From assembly GCF_000814675.1 (NCBI RefSeq), contig NZ_JWIG01000010.1, forward strand, positions 1 to 64,000: 64,000 bases of DNA. Reading direction: 5' to 3'. The DNA is from Pseudoalteromonas distincta (GTDB taxonomy: Bacteria; Pseudomonadota; Gammaproteobacteria; Enterobacterales; Alteromonadaceae). Below, piece after piece: positions 8,490-16,012 of this stretch. Each line of letters starts with the position of its first letter. Within the stretch, counting starts at the first letter, position 1. The notes beneath the pieces are model-generated. The model was not told the origin of the DNA and searched no databases. It was given only the letters and a program-made list of their open reading frames with translations. The translations under genes were made by a program, and so were the position numbers.

Positions 8490-9377
8490 TTATAAACTAA
8501 GCCTAGGTTTTATAAAATCTAAAAATGCTGTAATGCGAGACGATACAGCACTATTTTTATAATACACGGCTTGTACAACCTCTCGGTTATTAGGTGAGCT
8601 AACTGCACTGGGTAACACTTCAACTAATTTACCTGTTTTTAGGTCATTGCCAATCATAAAGTGAGAAAGTAGCGCCACACCTTGGTTTGCAATACATAGT
8701 TGGCGCACTGTTTCGCCGCTGCTTGCGCTAAGCGAAAACGTAAATAAAGCGGGCTTTACTAACGGCCAATTGTTTAATTTAGGGAAGTCACTAAAACCAA
8801 TTATCTTGTGATTTTGTAAGTCATCTATTTGTGTAATTGCTGCGTTGTTTTTTATATATTCTGGGCTGGCTACAATACGTAACTGGCTGCTGCCAAGTTT
8901 ACGAACATGTAAATTTGAGTCTTTTAAATCACCAATACGTATGGCTAAATCGGTTTTATGTTCAAGTAAATCAATAATGCTGTCGTGTGAGGTTATATCA
9001 AGCGTTATGTGGGGGTATTGCTTGGCAAATTCGCCAATTAAAGGCGTAAGTTGGTGCAATACAAAAGGGCTTGCAGCATCTATTCGCAGCTTGCCACTTG
9101 GCGCTTGTTTTAAAAGCTTTATGGCTTCTTCACCGGTATAAAGCGTATTTAACCCTTCGCGCGCATATTTTATAAAAGTATGGCCTTCTTCGGTAAGCTC
9201 TAATCGGCGTGTTGTTCTGTTTAGCAAAGTACATTGCAATGTATTTTCAAGGCGTGATACAGCTCGCGACACTTTAGCCACCTGTTGATCAAGCAAATTA
9301 GCCGCCCCCGAAAAGCTTCCGCAATCTACTACCGTTATAAACGTTTCTAAATCTTCAGTTTTTGAATGAACAGCCAT
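8490..9377 (-). CDS. LysR family transcriptional regulator
   Basis: A 295-residue LysR-type regulator. The N-terminal winged helix-turn-helix spans about residues 8-67 (ETFITVVDCGSFSGAANLL, SRAVSRLENTL, LLNRTTRRLELTEEG). The effector-binding domain follows (SGKLRIDAASPFVLHQLTPL to the end). It is divergently transcribed from an MFS efflux gene across 116 bp. In the usual LysR layout it would control that gene together with the following aldo/keto reductase and monooxygenase genes. The inducer is unknown; the neighbours suggest a small toxic carbonyl or quinone compound, which is inference. Confidence 0.9.
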   Translation of the reverse strand: MAVHSKTEDLETFITVVDCGSFSGAANLLDQQVAKVSRAVSRLENTLQCTLLNRTTRRLELTEEGHTFIKYAREGLNTLYTGEEAIKLLKQAPSGKLRIDAASPFVLHQLTPLIGEFAKQYPHITLDITSHDSIIDLLEHKTDLAIRIGDLKDSNLHVRKLGSSQLRIVASPEYIKNNAAITQIDDLQNHKIIGFSDFPKLNNWPLVKPALFTFSLSASSGETVRQLCIANQGVALLSHFMIGNDLKTGKLVEVLPSAVSSPNNREVVQAVYYKNSAVSSRITAFLDFIKPRLSL

Positions 9378-9493
9378 AAGTATACCAACACCATCTTTGC
9401 ATTATTAACAAAAGTATTTTGTCACTAATGCTATTTTTTGCAAACGATATTTTAGCCAAACTACATTCTTCAAATATTAATGAGGATATAACT
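9378..9493. promoter_or_regulatory. Divergent LysR/MFS promoter region with an inverted repeat
   Basis: The 116-bp gap contains GCATTA (9399-9404) and TAATGC (9426-9431), inverted arms 21 bp apart, in the position expected for a LysR binding site. The MFS gene has a clear GAGGA ribosome binding site at 9482-9486. Confidence 0.4.
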
Positions 9494-10666
9494 ATGCCAT
9501 TGGCTTTGTGGGCGCTTACCTTAAGCGCATTTGCAATAGGAACAACTGAGTTTGTAATAGTGGGATTAGTACCCACCATTGCAAACGACTTAGGCGTAAG
9601 CCTACCTTCAGCAGGTTTGCTTGTAAGTTTATATGCGGTTGGCGTTGCCATTGGTGCGCCGGTGCTAACAGCTTTAACGGGTCGTTGGAATCGTAAAGTG
9701 GTACTAATAAGCTTAATGGGCTTATTTGTTTTAGGTAACTTACTTGCATGGCAAGCGCCAAGTTACGAAACATTAATACTTGCGCGCATTTTAACGGGGC
9801 TTGCCCATGGTGTGTTTTTTTCAATCGGATCGATGATTGCCACTAGCCTAGTAAGCAAAGACAAAGAAGCCAGTGCAATAGCCATTATGTTTACCGGGCT
9901 TACTGTAGCACTCGTAACTGGTGTGCCACTAGGTACATGGATTGGACAACACTTTGGTTGGCGTGCAACGTTTTTAGTTGTGTCGGTATTAGGTTTAATT
10001 GCATTAATCGGCAGCTCTATTTTAGTACCAAAAAACTTAAAACAATCAATACCAGCGACGTTTAAAGAGCAACTACAGGTAATCGTAAAACCGCGTTTAT
10101 TACTGGTGTATTTAATGACGATATTGGGCTATGGCGGCACGTTTACAGCGTTTACTTATTTAGCACCTATTTTAGAGCAACAAACAGGTTTTGCGCCTTC
10201 GGCTATTGCCTTAATAATGCTTGTTTACGGTGTATCGGTAGCGGTAGGTAATATTTGGGGTGGAAAGTTGGCCGACAAACGCGGCCCAATTAGCGCACTG
10301 AGCATTATATTCAGCGCTTTGAGTATTATTTTACTGATATTTACTTTTACGATGGAATCAAAAATTGCTGCTGTACTTACTATTTTAGTATGGGGCGCAT
10401 TTGCTTTTGGTAATGTGCCAGGCTTGCAACTTTATGTAGTAAAGCAAGCACAAAAGCACACGCCCAATGCGGTAGATGTTGCATCAGGTTTAAACATAGC
10501 CGCATTTAATATTGGTATTGCACTTGGCTCAATTATTGGCGGTAGCGTAGTAGAGAACATGACCCTGCAAGATACAGCATGGATAGGCGCCGTTATCTCT
10601 GTTTTAGCACTTGGTGTTACACGCTACAGCGGTATGCTTGATAAACGTGAAATTCAGCAAGCATAA
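9494..10666 (+). CDS. MFS drug/metabolite exporter, YdhP-like
   Basis: A 390-residue major facilitator protein with about 12 membrane helices. The N-terminus PLALWALTLSAFAIGTTEFV, the SLYAVGVAIGAPVL segment and RILTGLAHGVFF resemble the E. coli YdhP/AraJ efflux branch (DHA1-type). It probably exports small organic compounds out of the cytoplasm using the proton gradient. The ATG at 9494 is chosen for its GAGGA site 7 bp upstream; a start 25 codons earlier lacks one. It is divergent from a LysR regulator. The reductase gene that normally would follow closely is now 417 bp away because a repeat element lies between. Confidence 0.85.
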   Translation: MPLALWALTLSAFAIGTTEFVIVGLVPTIANDLGVSLPSAGLLVSLYAVGVAIGAPVLTALTGRWNRKVVLISLMGLFVLGNLLAWQAPSYETLILARILTGLAHGVFFSIGSMIATSLVSKDKEASAIAIMFTGLTVALVTGVPLGTWIGQHFGWRATFLVVSVLGLIALIGSSILVPKNLKQSIPATFKEQLQVIVKPRLLLVYLMTILGYGGTFTAFTYLAPILEQQTGFAPSAIALIMLVYGVSVAVGNIWGGKLADKRGPISALSIIFSALSIILLIFTFTMESKIAAVLTILVWGAFAFGNVPGLQLYVVKQAQKHTPNAVDVASGLNIAAFNIGIALGSIIGGSVVENMTLQDTAWIGAVISVLALGVTRYSGMLDKREIQQA

Positions 10667-10675
10667 AGCCTTAGC

Positions 10676-10939
10676 AGGGTCTGTTGACCTTTTAGGATTA
10701 AATTTGTTCAATCTAGGGAGGATTTAATCACGGAGCGAGGTTTGTAACCTAGTGGGCTAAGTAAAAATCGAGGGACAAAGAGTAAATCCACCCTAGGAAG
10801 AACCTACAGGCAGCGCGTATTTGGCATTTATGCTGCGTTATCGCCTATTAATGTGGAACAACCACACTGCATAGGCTCTGCCTTGCCTAAATACCAAATA
10901 CACTGCTGCAAATGTAATCTCTAAAGATTAACAGACCCT
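10676..10939. repeat. MITE-like 264-bp element with terminal and internal inverted repeats
   Basis: The ends AGGGTCTGTT (10676-10685) and AACAGACCCT (10930-10939) are perfect 10-bp inverted repeats that extend imperfectly to about 17 bp. Inside are two further inverted pairs. CTAGGGAGGATTTAATC (10713-10729) pairs with 10780-10796 with two mismatches. GTATTTGGCATTTA (10817-10830) pairs with 10888-10901 with one mismatch, around a nested hairpin (CCTAT/ATAGG and GTGG-AACAA-CCAC). No open frame is present. It fills most of the 417-bp gap between the MFS and reductase genes. A non-autonomous transposable element is the best reading; no clear target duplication was seen. Confidence 0.75.
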
Positions 10940-11083
10940 AACCTTGAAACTAAAATTAATGACCTCATACCTGTTATGAGGTCATAGAATTTTAAGTGAC
11001 AGTCTTAATAAGAAGTAAAAGGTGTATTTCGTAAAACTTTTAAAAGTTTGTATTTTTAACCGATTATTTTATAAGGATAAACC

Positions 11084-11899
11084 ATGACAAAACGTGTAAT
11101 AGAAATGCCAGAACTCGGTATGGGAACATTCCGCTTAGAGGGCGACACGGCCTATAACTCAGTAAAAATGGCGCTCGAAGTTGGGTTTCGCCATATTGAT
11201 ACCGCACAAATTTATGGCAACGAAGAGCAAGTAGGTCAAGCCATAAAAGATAGTAATATTCCGCGCAGTGAAATATTCTTAACCACCAAAGTGTGGAATA
11301 ACAAATTAAATAAAAGCGACTTTATCCCAAGCGTTAAAAAGTCACTTGAAAAGCTACAAGTTGATTCGGTCGACTTACTGCTAATTCATTGGCCATCGCC
11401 TGCTAACGACGAGCCAATGAGTGAATACCTCACTGAATTACTAAAAGCGAAGCAGCTTGGTTTGACTAAGCACATTGGTGTATCAAACTTCACCATTGCA
11501 AACTTAAATGAAGCAATGCAAACACTCGACTCGCGTGAAATATTTACCAATCAGGTTGAGGTTCACCCATATTTAACTAATACTAAATTACGCGCATTTT
11601 GTGCTCAGCACGATATACATGTAACTGCGTATATGCCATTTGTAGTAGGTAAAGTACTTAAAGATCAAACCATTATCGACATTGCTAAAAAGCACGATGC
11701 AAGTCCAGCACAAGTTGTTTTAGCATGGGTTAACGCAAGCGGCATGACGACAATTCCATCATCAACTAAGCGCAAAAACTTAGAAGATAACTTTAACGAC
11801 CACGTTAAGTTAGATGATGAAGACATAGCCCGCATTGATGGTCTTGATTGTGGCGACCGCCAAGCAACACCAGACTTTGCGCCGCAGTGGGATCAGTAA
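11084..11899 (+). CDS. dkgB: Aldo/keto reductase, DkgB-like
   Basis: A 271-residue cytoplasmic NADPH-dependent reductase of the aldo/keto reductase family, closest in feel to E. coli DkgB (2,5-diketo-D-gluconate reductase B, also active on methylglyoxal). The catalytic tetrad is visible as Asp39, Tyr44, Lys69 and His102 (HIDTAQIYGNE, TTKVW, LLIHWP). The cofactor-binding end carries IPSSTKRKNLEDNF. The ATG follows an AAGGATAAACC leader. It lies in the LysR-MFS-reductase-monooxygenase set, suggesting detoxification of reactive carbonyls. A stable palindrome follows its stop. The symbol indicates family resemblance; the true substrate is not shown. Confidence 0.85.
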   Translation: MTKRVIEMPELGMGTFRLEGDTAYNSVKMALEVGFRHIDTAQIYGNEEQVGQAIKDSNIPRSEIFLTTKVWNNKLNKSDFIPSVKKSLEKLQVDSVDLLLIHWPSPANDEPMSEYLTELLKAKQLGLTKHIGVSNFTIANLNEAMQTLDSREIFTNQVEVHPYLTNTKLRAFCAQHDIHVTAYMPFVVGKVLKDQTIIDIAKKHDASPAQVVLAWVNASGMTTIPSSTKRKNLEDNFNDHVKLDDEDIARIDGLDCGDRQATPDFAPQWDQ

Positions 11900-11932
11900 A
11901 CTTACCTCAAACGCAAAGTTAAACTAAATATT

Positions 11933-11959
11933 TTAAGGTGTAGATTATCTACACCTTAA
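11933..11959. terminator. 27-bp near-perfect palindrome after the reductase gene
   Basis: TTAAGGTGTAGAT (11933-11945) and ATCTACACCTTAA (11947-11959) are perfect arms around one base, followed by CTTTT. It could end transcription of the reductase gene or be an operator for the following gene, whose ATG is 20 bp away. The very short spacer makes a protein-binding palindrome as likely as a terminator. Confidence 0.55.
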
Positions 11960-11978
11960 CTTTTAAAAAGGAATACAC

Positions 11979-12266
11979 ATGTTAACGGTTATAGCTGCAC
12001 TGTCGTGCAAAAATATTGATGCAGATGTAATGCTTACAGCACTTGAAAACTTACAAAAGTCATCGCGCCAAGAAGTAGGGTGCTTACGTTATGAACTATC
12101 GGTAAAAAGTGATAATGAACATACCGATTACGTTGTTAGCGAACAGTGGGCGTCTGACGAGCACTTTGAAGCGCATAAAAACGAGCCACACTTTAAAGCG
12201 TTTGGTACGCAAGTTACTGGGCTTTTAACCAATAGTAGTATTGATGTATATAAATCAATTGGTTAA
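11979..12266 (+). CDS. Antibiotic biosynthesis monooxygenase (YgiN-like) domain protein
   Basis: A 95-residue dimeric alpha/beta-barrel protein. Its pattern (MLTVIAALSC, then SRQEVGCLRYELSV, then VVSEQWASDEHFEAHKNEPHFKAF) is that of the ABM/YgiN family, some of whose members oxidise quinols without a cofactor. The His residues in the EHFEAHKNEPHF region sit at the usual pocket. An AAAGGA site precedes the ATG. Together with the LysR regulator, MFS pump and aldo/keto reductase it forms a set often seen together in Proteobacteria, likely for quinone or carbonyl stress. Direction and spacing allow co-transcription with the reductase if the intervening palindrome is leaky. Confidence 0.8.
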   Translation: MLTVIAALSCKNIDADVMLTALENLQKSSRQEVGCLRYELSVKSDNEHTDYVVSEQWASDEHFEAHKNEPHFKAFGTQVTGLLTNSSIDVYKSIG

Positions 12267-12715
12267 ATTCTTTTTACAGTGCCTATTATGGTACGTATTA
12301 AAATACTTAGCTAAATTACGTGTAACCAAGTAAATACTCAAATAGGTGCTGTTAACTTACATCACCTTTTATTCTTACACTCCAACCTGCCTAAATACTC
12401 AACTTCGCCAATATCAATGAAACCTATTAGGACTCTTTTTTGTTAATGCACAGTGCGTCGAAATCAAAAGAGGTTTATAACTTTATTAAAGTCGTTTTGG
12501 TATCACAACCCACTCTAATAAATAGCCTATTTAATTTGTTGTTTACATTAAAGTTCTCTGGTGTAAATTATAGAAATATAATATGGCATTTTAGTCAGCC
12601 GTAAATAGTTCGAGTGGTACTGAATAAGAGACTCAAAATAGCAAACTATTTATATATTTTTTGTGTGTTATATTTTTAGAGCTGAGTTAATTAAACTAAT
12701 AATGGAGACATGGGT
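12267..12715. other. Intergenic region, no confident gene
   Basis: About 450 bp of AT-rich DNA. A weak AGGTG/CACCT stem followed by TTTT at 12344-12370 may terminate the monooxygenase gene. A 52-codon frame at 12446-12604 has no good ribosome binding site and was not accepted. Confidence 0.5.
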
Positions 12716-12937
12716 ATGGAAATTAATAAATCTAATCAATCTATTCTTATTTTTGTAATTCCTTTATTAACTGCGTATTTTGGATCAAAAGTTATATTTC
12801 ATTTATTTTCTTTTGAGTATCTTGTGTTTACAGATACTTTTGACATTCTAAAGCTACTCATTGATATTAGTGTATTTGGAGTGTTGTTCTATATTAGTTC
12901 GCTGGGCGTTGGTTATGTCATCAGAGCTAAAACATAA
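12716..12937 (+). CDS. Small membrane protein, unknown
   Basis: A 73-residue protein with two hydrophobic stretches (about residues 9-30 and 45-70) joined by a short polar loop, so it is probably a two-helix inner-membrane protein. It starts MEINKSNQS and ends GYVIRAKT. The ATG at 12716 is preferred because GGAGA lies 7 bp upstream; an in-frame ATG at 12710 is too close to that site. I do not recognise the family. It is the first of four consecutive small plus-strand genes (12716-14075) that may be functionally linked. Confidence 0.65.
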   Translation: MEINKSNQSILIFVIPLLTAYFGSKVIFHLFSFEYLVFTDTFDILKLLIDISVFGVLFYISSLGVGYVIRAKT

Positions 12938-13031
12938 GTTTTTAATCATTAGCTGGTAAATTGCTAGCTAAAAAATCACAGCCAATAAAGCCTTAACAGC
13001 TTTAAACTGTATAATTTATATGGAGATAATA

Positions 13032-13376
13032 ATGAAAAAATTAATCGCAATAGTAGCGTTGTTAGGCTTTGCCTCATTTGCACAAGCTAATGATAGTTTT
13101 GTAGTTAATGCTAAATTTTATGATAATAAAAACTTAATTGGTTCACCTGTTTTAGTAGTCAATTCAAATGAAGAGGCGTCAGTTTCAGTTGATAATTCGT
13201 ATAGTTTTGCTCTTACAGTAACGCCAATTGATGATTTTACTGTTAGTTTAGCAACTGACCTAAAACTAGGTGGAAAACATATGGCTCCCTCTTTAGTTGT
13301 TGAACTAGGTAAAGAAGCAAGTATTAATATTGATGGTAAAGAACTGTCAGTTTTAGTAAGCAAATCAAGCAGCTAA
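13032..13376 (+). CDS. Small secreted/periplasmic beta-rich protein, unknown
   Basis: A 114-residue protein with a clear signal peptide (MKKLIAIVALLGFASFAQA, cleavage before ND). The mature part of about 95 residues is rich in Val, Ser and Asp and looks like a small beta-sandwich. Motifs such as LIGSPVLVVNSNEEASVSV and APSLVVELGKEASINIDG appear as two loosely similar halves. Comparable stretches occur in periplasmic regions of M56 peptidase or secretin-like proteins, but this is only an impression. GGAG precedes the ATG at 13032 by 7 bp, favouring it over an upstream Met. It lies between two small membrane protein genes. Confidence 0.7.
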   Translation: MKKLIAIVALLGFASFAQANDSFVVNAKFYDNKNLIGSPVLVVNSNEEASVSVDNSYSFALTVTPIDDFTVSLATDLKLGGKHMAPSLVVELGKEASINIDGKELSVLVSKSSS

Positions 13377-13402
13377 TAATTTAAAAACTAGGAATATAAT
13401 TA

Positions 13403-13561
13403 ATGAGAAACTCAAGAAATGAGATAGTAAAATATGGAGTCTCTTTTGGTACGGCCCTAGCAATTGCTATTTCATGGAGTGCTAATGAGTCTGTGTTATG
13501 GGCAATTTTGCACGGTTTTTTGTCTTGGTTTTATGTTATTTGGCATGTAATTACGCGATAA
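13403..13561 (+). CDS. 52-residue membrane microprotein
   Basis: A short gene starting MRNSRNEIVKYGVSFG, with AGGA about 9 bp before the ATG. It has a Lys/Arg-bearing N-terminus, then two hydrophobic stretches, ending HGFLSWFYVIWHVITR. The pattern WxxNxSxxWAIxHGxxSWxYVIW is one I associate with a small protein family widespread in marine gammaproteobacteria, of unknown function. It sits 26 bp after the secreted protein gene and is probably co-transcribed with it. Because of its size it is easily missed by gene finders. Confidence 0.7.
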   Translation: MRNSRNEIVKYGVSFGTALAIAISWSANESVLWAILHGFLSWFYVIWHVITR

Positions 13562-13670
13562 GTATTTTCGCGTGTGCACTCATTGATTATGTATATTTCG
13601 GTCAATGTTAATACTCGAGCAATTACCATCTAAAACTATTAAGTTAAAAATATAAAAGGAATAATTAATA

Positions 13671-14075
13671 ATGAAAGGTGCGGGTGGAAGCTCTGGTGGT
13701 ATTGGGCATTTTTTTATTGGTTTAATTATGATGTGCGGTGGCTTTTATATGCTGCTAAACGCAATTTCGGTGACCTCTAATTTTGGACTAAGTTCTCGCA
13801 TTTATAGTGTTAATGCTTTAGGTGGCTTTGGCGTTACAGGCGGCATGGTTATGATCCCGTTTATTTTTGGTGTGGGTCTGATTTTTTATAATTCTAAAAA
13901 TATTTTAGGCTGGGTGCTATCTCTTGGCTCGTTAACCGCACTAATATTTGGTGTTATATCGAGTGTTCGATTTAGTATGCGAACTATGACGTCGTTTGAT
14001 TTGATTGTTATTATAATTTTAGCATTTGGCGGCTTAGGGCTATTTTTACGTTCGCTTAAATCTATTGATACTTAA
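13671..14075 (+). CDS. Conserved membrane protein, unknown
   Basis: A 134-residue protein with four predicted membrane segments (about residues 12-30, 55-75, 80-98 and 108-126) and a Gly-rich N-terminus (MKGAGGSSGGIGHFF). The polar region after the first helix (SVTSNFGLSSRIYSVNALG) may be periplasmic. AAAGGA precedes the ATG. I do not recognise a named family, although the Gly-rich start and the segment FLRSLK at the end look conserved. It is the last of four small plus-strand genes and is followed by 138 bp without a gene. Confidence 0.75.
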   Translation: MKGAGGSSGGIGHFFIGLIMMCGGFYMLLNAISVTSNFGLSSRIYSVNALGGFGVTGGMVMIPFIFGVGLIFYNSKNILGWVLSLGSLTALIFGVISSVRFSMRTMTSFDLIVIIILAFGGLGLFLRSLKSIDT

Positions 14076-14213
14076 ATAATTACCACGCTTTGTTTTAAAT
14101 ACAATTTTAATTATAGGCATTTAACATGATGTTCTAATGCCTAAGCTAATACATTAGTAATGTAATCCTTCCTATTTACTGTTTAACCAGTAACGTATTT
14201 TAAAGAGATTTAT

Positions 14214-14978
14214 GTGAACAACTCAATACAGCTAAAACTAATTGCTACTCACTTATTAGCACAAAGAGAAGAAAACCCAGCGCGTTCAAACTTTCCTAAA
14301 GAGTTAGTACTAGACTCGACTGACGATGCGATAGAAGTACAAAAGTTGATGATTTATTTAAATGAGCAAACTGTATATGGCTGGAAGTGTATGCTGCCTT
14401 TAGATGATGGCTCAATTATATTAGCGCCTCTTTTACATGCACCTATAAAACAAGCTGAAAATTGCCCACTGTATACAACAAACAATAAAGCGCTGATAGA
14501 ACCAGAAATTGCATTTATTTTACAAAGCGATTTACCTAGTAATAAAACCTATACAAATGAAGACGTAGATACTGCATTTGCCAGCGCCCACTTGGCACTT
14601 GAGCTTATCCAAAAAAGGTTTGATGAAGACACTCCAAGCACTCACATTGAAAAACTGGCCGATGGCCTATCCAATCAAGGCGTGTATTTAGGCCCGCAAA
14701 TAGATAAAACCAAAGCGTATAACGCAAGTACTGTAAATATTAACGTTAAGCAAACTGAGCTGGAGTTAAACTTGGCAGGTGTGCACCCTGCAGAACTTGC
14801 GCAGCTTCCTCTTTATTGGGCAGTTAATTACTTATCAGCAAAGGGAATTAACTTAAAAGCAGGGCAAGTGTTTATAACTGGTTCTTACTGTGGTGTTGTT
14901 GAGCTTAATACTAATGAGCAAACATGTATTACATATGAAGATTTAAATACATTTAATGTGACATTTTTATCCCATTAA
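14214..14978 (+). CDS. 2-keto-4-pentenoate hydratase / FAH-superfamily protein
   Basis: A 254-residue cytoplasmic protein of the MhpD-like hydratase group, whose known members add water to 2-hydroxypenta-2,4-dienoates in meta-cleavage pathways. The recognisable elements are the N-terminal helix (LLAQREENPAR), YGWKCMLP, the metal-binding IEPEIAFILQSDLP and the C-terminal GQVFITGSYCGVV. The two acidic residues in EPEIAF fit the metal site. The start is GTG at 14214; the ATG two bases earlier is out of frame. No aromatic-degradation genes adjoin, so it may act on another keto acid. A strong terminator follows. Confidence 0.7.
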   Translation: MNNSIQLKLIATHLLAQREENPARSNFPKELVLDSTDDAIEVQKLMIYLNEQTVYGWKCMLPLDDGSIILAPLLHAPIKQAENCPLYTTNNKALIEPEIAFILQSDLPSNKTYTNEDVDTAFASAHLALELIQKRFDEDTPSTHIEKLADGLSNQGVYLGPQIDKTKAYNASTVNINVKQTELELNLAGVHPAELAQLPLYWAVNYLSAKGINLKAGQVFITGSYCGVVELNTNEQTCITYEDLNTFNVTFLSH

Positions 14979-15010
14979 GCGAAGTACTCATTTTAACGGT
15001 CATAATAAAA

Positions 15011-15040
15011 ACAACCCACTAATTAGTGGGTTGTTTTTAT
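15011..15040. terminator. Intrinsic terminator between convergent genes
   Basis: ACAACCCACTAATTAGTGGGTTGT (15011-15034 is fully self-complementary) is followed by TTTTAT. It ends the hydratase gene on the plus strand. A run of A before it lets it serve the leftward carbonic anhydrase gene as well. Confidence 0.85.
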
Positions 15041-15055
15041 TTGGCTAAATTTTAA

Positions 15056-15916
15056 TTATTTGATTTTAGAGAGTAATGCAGGGTTTATTACGAGATTTCG
15101 TACGCCGTGGGCATGATCTTCATCAAAGGCGTTACTTTCACACCATTTACCCACACTGTTTATATCAACCTTTGCTACTTTTGGTTTAACTGACCATGTT
15201 ACTTGAAAAGGAGAACCTGCTTCGTTGTAACTCGGGCCAGTAGTTGAACCGCTATAAACAACAGGTTTACCCGTATTTGTAGGTGTAGCAATAGCTTGAT
15301 AGTAACCATTAACAGATGACACGGCGCTTATTTGAGAAAAATCAAGTGCGTTAGCATCGTTTACTAATACATATACTTGAGCTTCAACACGTAGTTGCGG
15401 ATTTTTAATCGAATCACTTAAACAACTCCCCAAGGTAGGGCCTGGTTTTACAATTGCTGACTTATGAACGTTATGCACTTCAATGGTATCGCCAATTAAA
15501 AGCGCGCCGTGATCGCTCGGACAAATTTCAATTTTTGCTGGTTTACTTTCACCTTTAGTTAAAGAGCCTGAATATAAGTAGCCACTTTGAAAACCTTTTC
15601 CATTACCATTTCCTGCATATTTGCTAAATTCGCCACCGGCATGTTCAGCATTTTTATGAAAGTGTATATTACATAAGTTCATATTTGATGAAGTTGGGGC
15701 ATGAGAGAAAACTGCCGTGTTTTCGCCTTTATAATTATCAATATTGCGTGGAGATTGTGGCCCAAAACCTTTATTAGCGGTGTTTTTATCAAGCGCTGCA
15801 CGCTGTATTTTTATTATGTCGTCATTTACTATTTCGTGGTTAGCTTTAGCTGGTGTATTAAAAGATAGGATAGTGATTACAGCAGAAATTACACTTATTT
15901 GTGTTTTGATTGTCAT
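15056..15916 (-). CDS. Secreted delta-class carbonic anhydrase
   Basis: A 286-residue exported protein with a signal peptide ending near NTPAKA. The mature protein carries the HxH pair (His85 and His87 in CNIHFHKNAEH) with Glu91-His92, and the FQSGYLYSG region characteristic of the delta/CDCA carbonic anhydrase family first known from diatoms. The fold normally binds zinc through His residues and interconverts CO2 and bicarbonate. Paired Cys residues (for example Cys82, and those in EICPSDHG and GSCLSD) suit the periplasm. It stands alone and ends at a bidirectional terminator. The likely role is CO2/bicarbonate supply or pH control at the cell surface; activity is inferred from motifs only. 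Confidence 0.8.
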   Translation of the reverse strand: MTIKTQISVISAVITILSFNTPAKANHEIVNDDIIKIQRAALDKNTANKGFGPQSPRNIDNYKGENTAVFSHAPTSSNMNLCNIHFHKNAEHAGGEFSKYAGNGNGKGFQSGYLYSGSLTKGESKPAKIEICPSDHGALLIGDTIEVHNVHKSAIVKPGPTLGSCLSDSIKNPQLRVEAQVYVLVNDANALDFSQISAVSSVNGYYQAIATPTNTGKPVVYSGSTTGPSYNEAGSPFQVTWSVKPKVAKVDINSVGKWCESNAFDEDHAHGVRNLVINPALLSKIK

Positions 15917-16012
15917 TGAGTCAGTGCCTTTAAATTATTTTTTGCGTAACAATTAAGTTAACAGCTCTTGTTTTTCGTCAAATAATCCTAAAATAATTAG
16001 ACTAATGCAAAA

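Noticed and set aside
10676..10939. CRISPR array or tRNA-like gene in the MFS-reductase gap
   Set aside because: The repeats are inverted pairs rather than regularly spaced direct repeats, and no cloverleaf with an anticodon arm can be drawn.
12446..12604. 52-codon plus-strand frame (MHSASKSKEVYNFIK...)
   Set aside because: It has no ribosome binding site of note, atypical composition for its neighbours and no recognisable pattern; probably chance.
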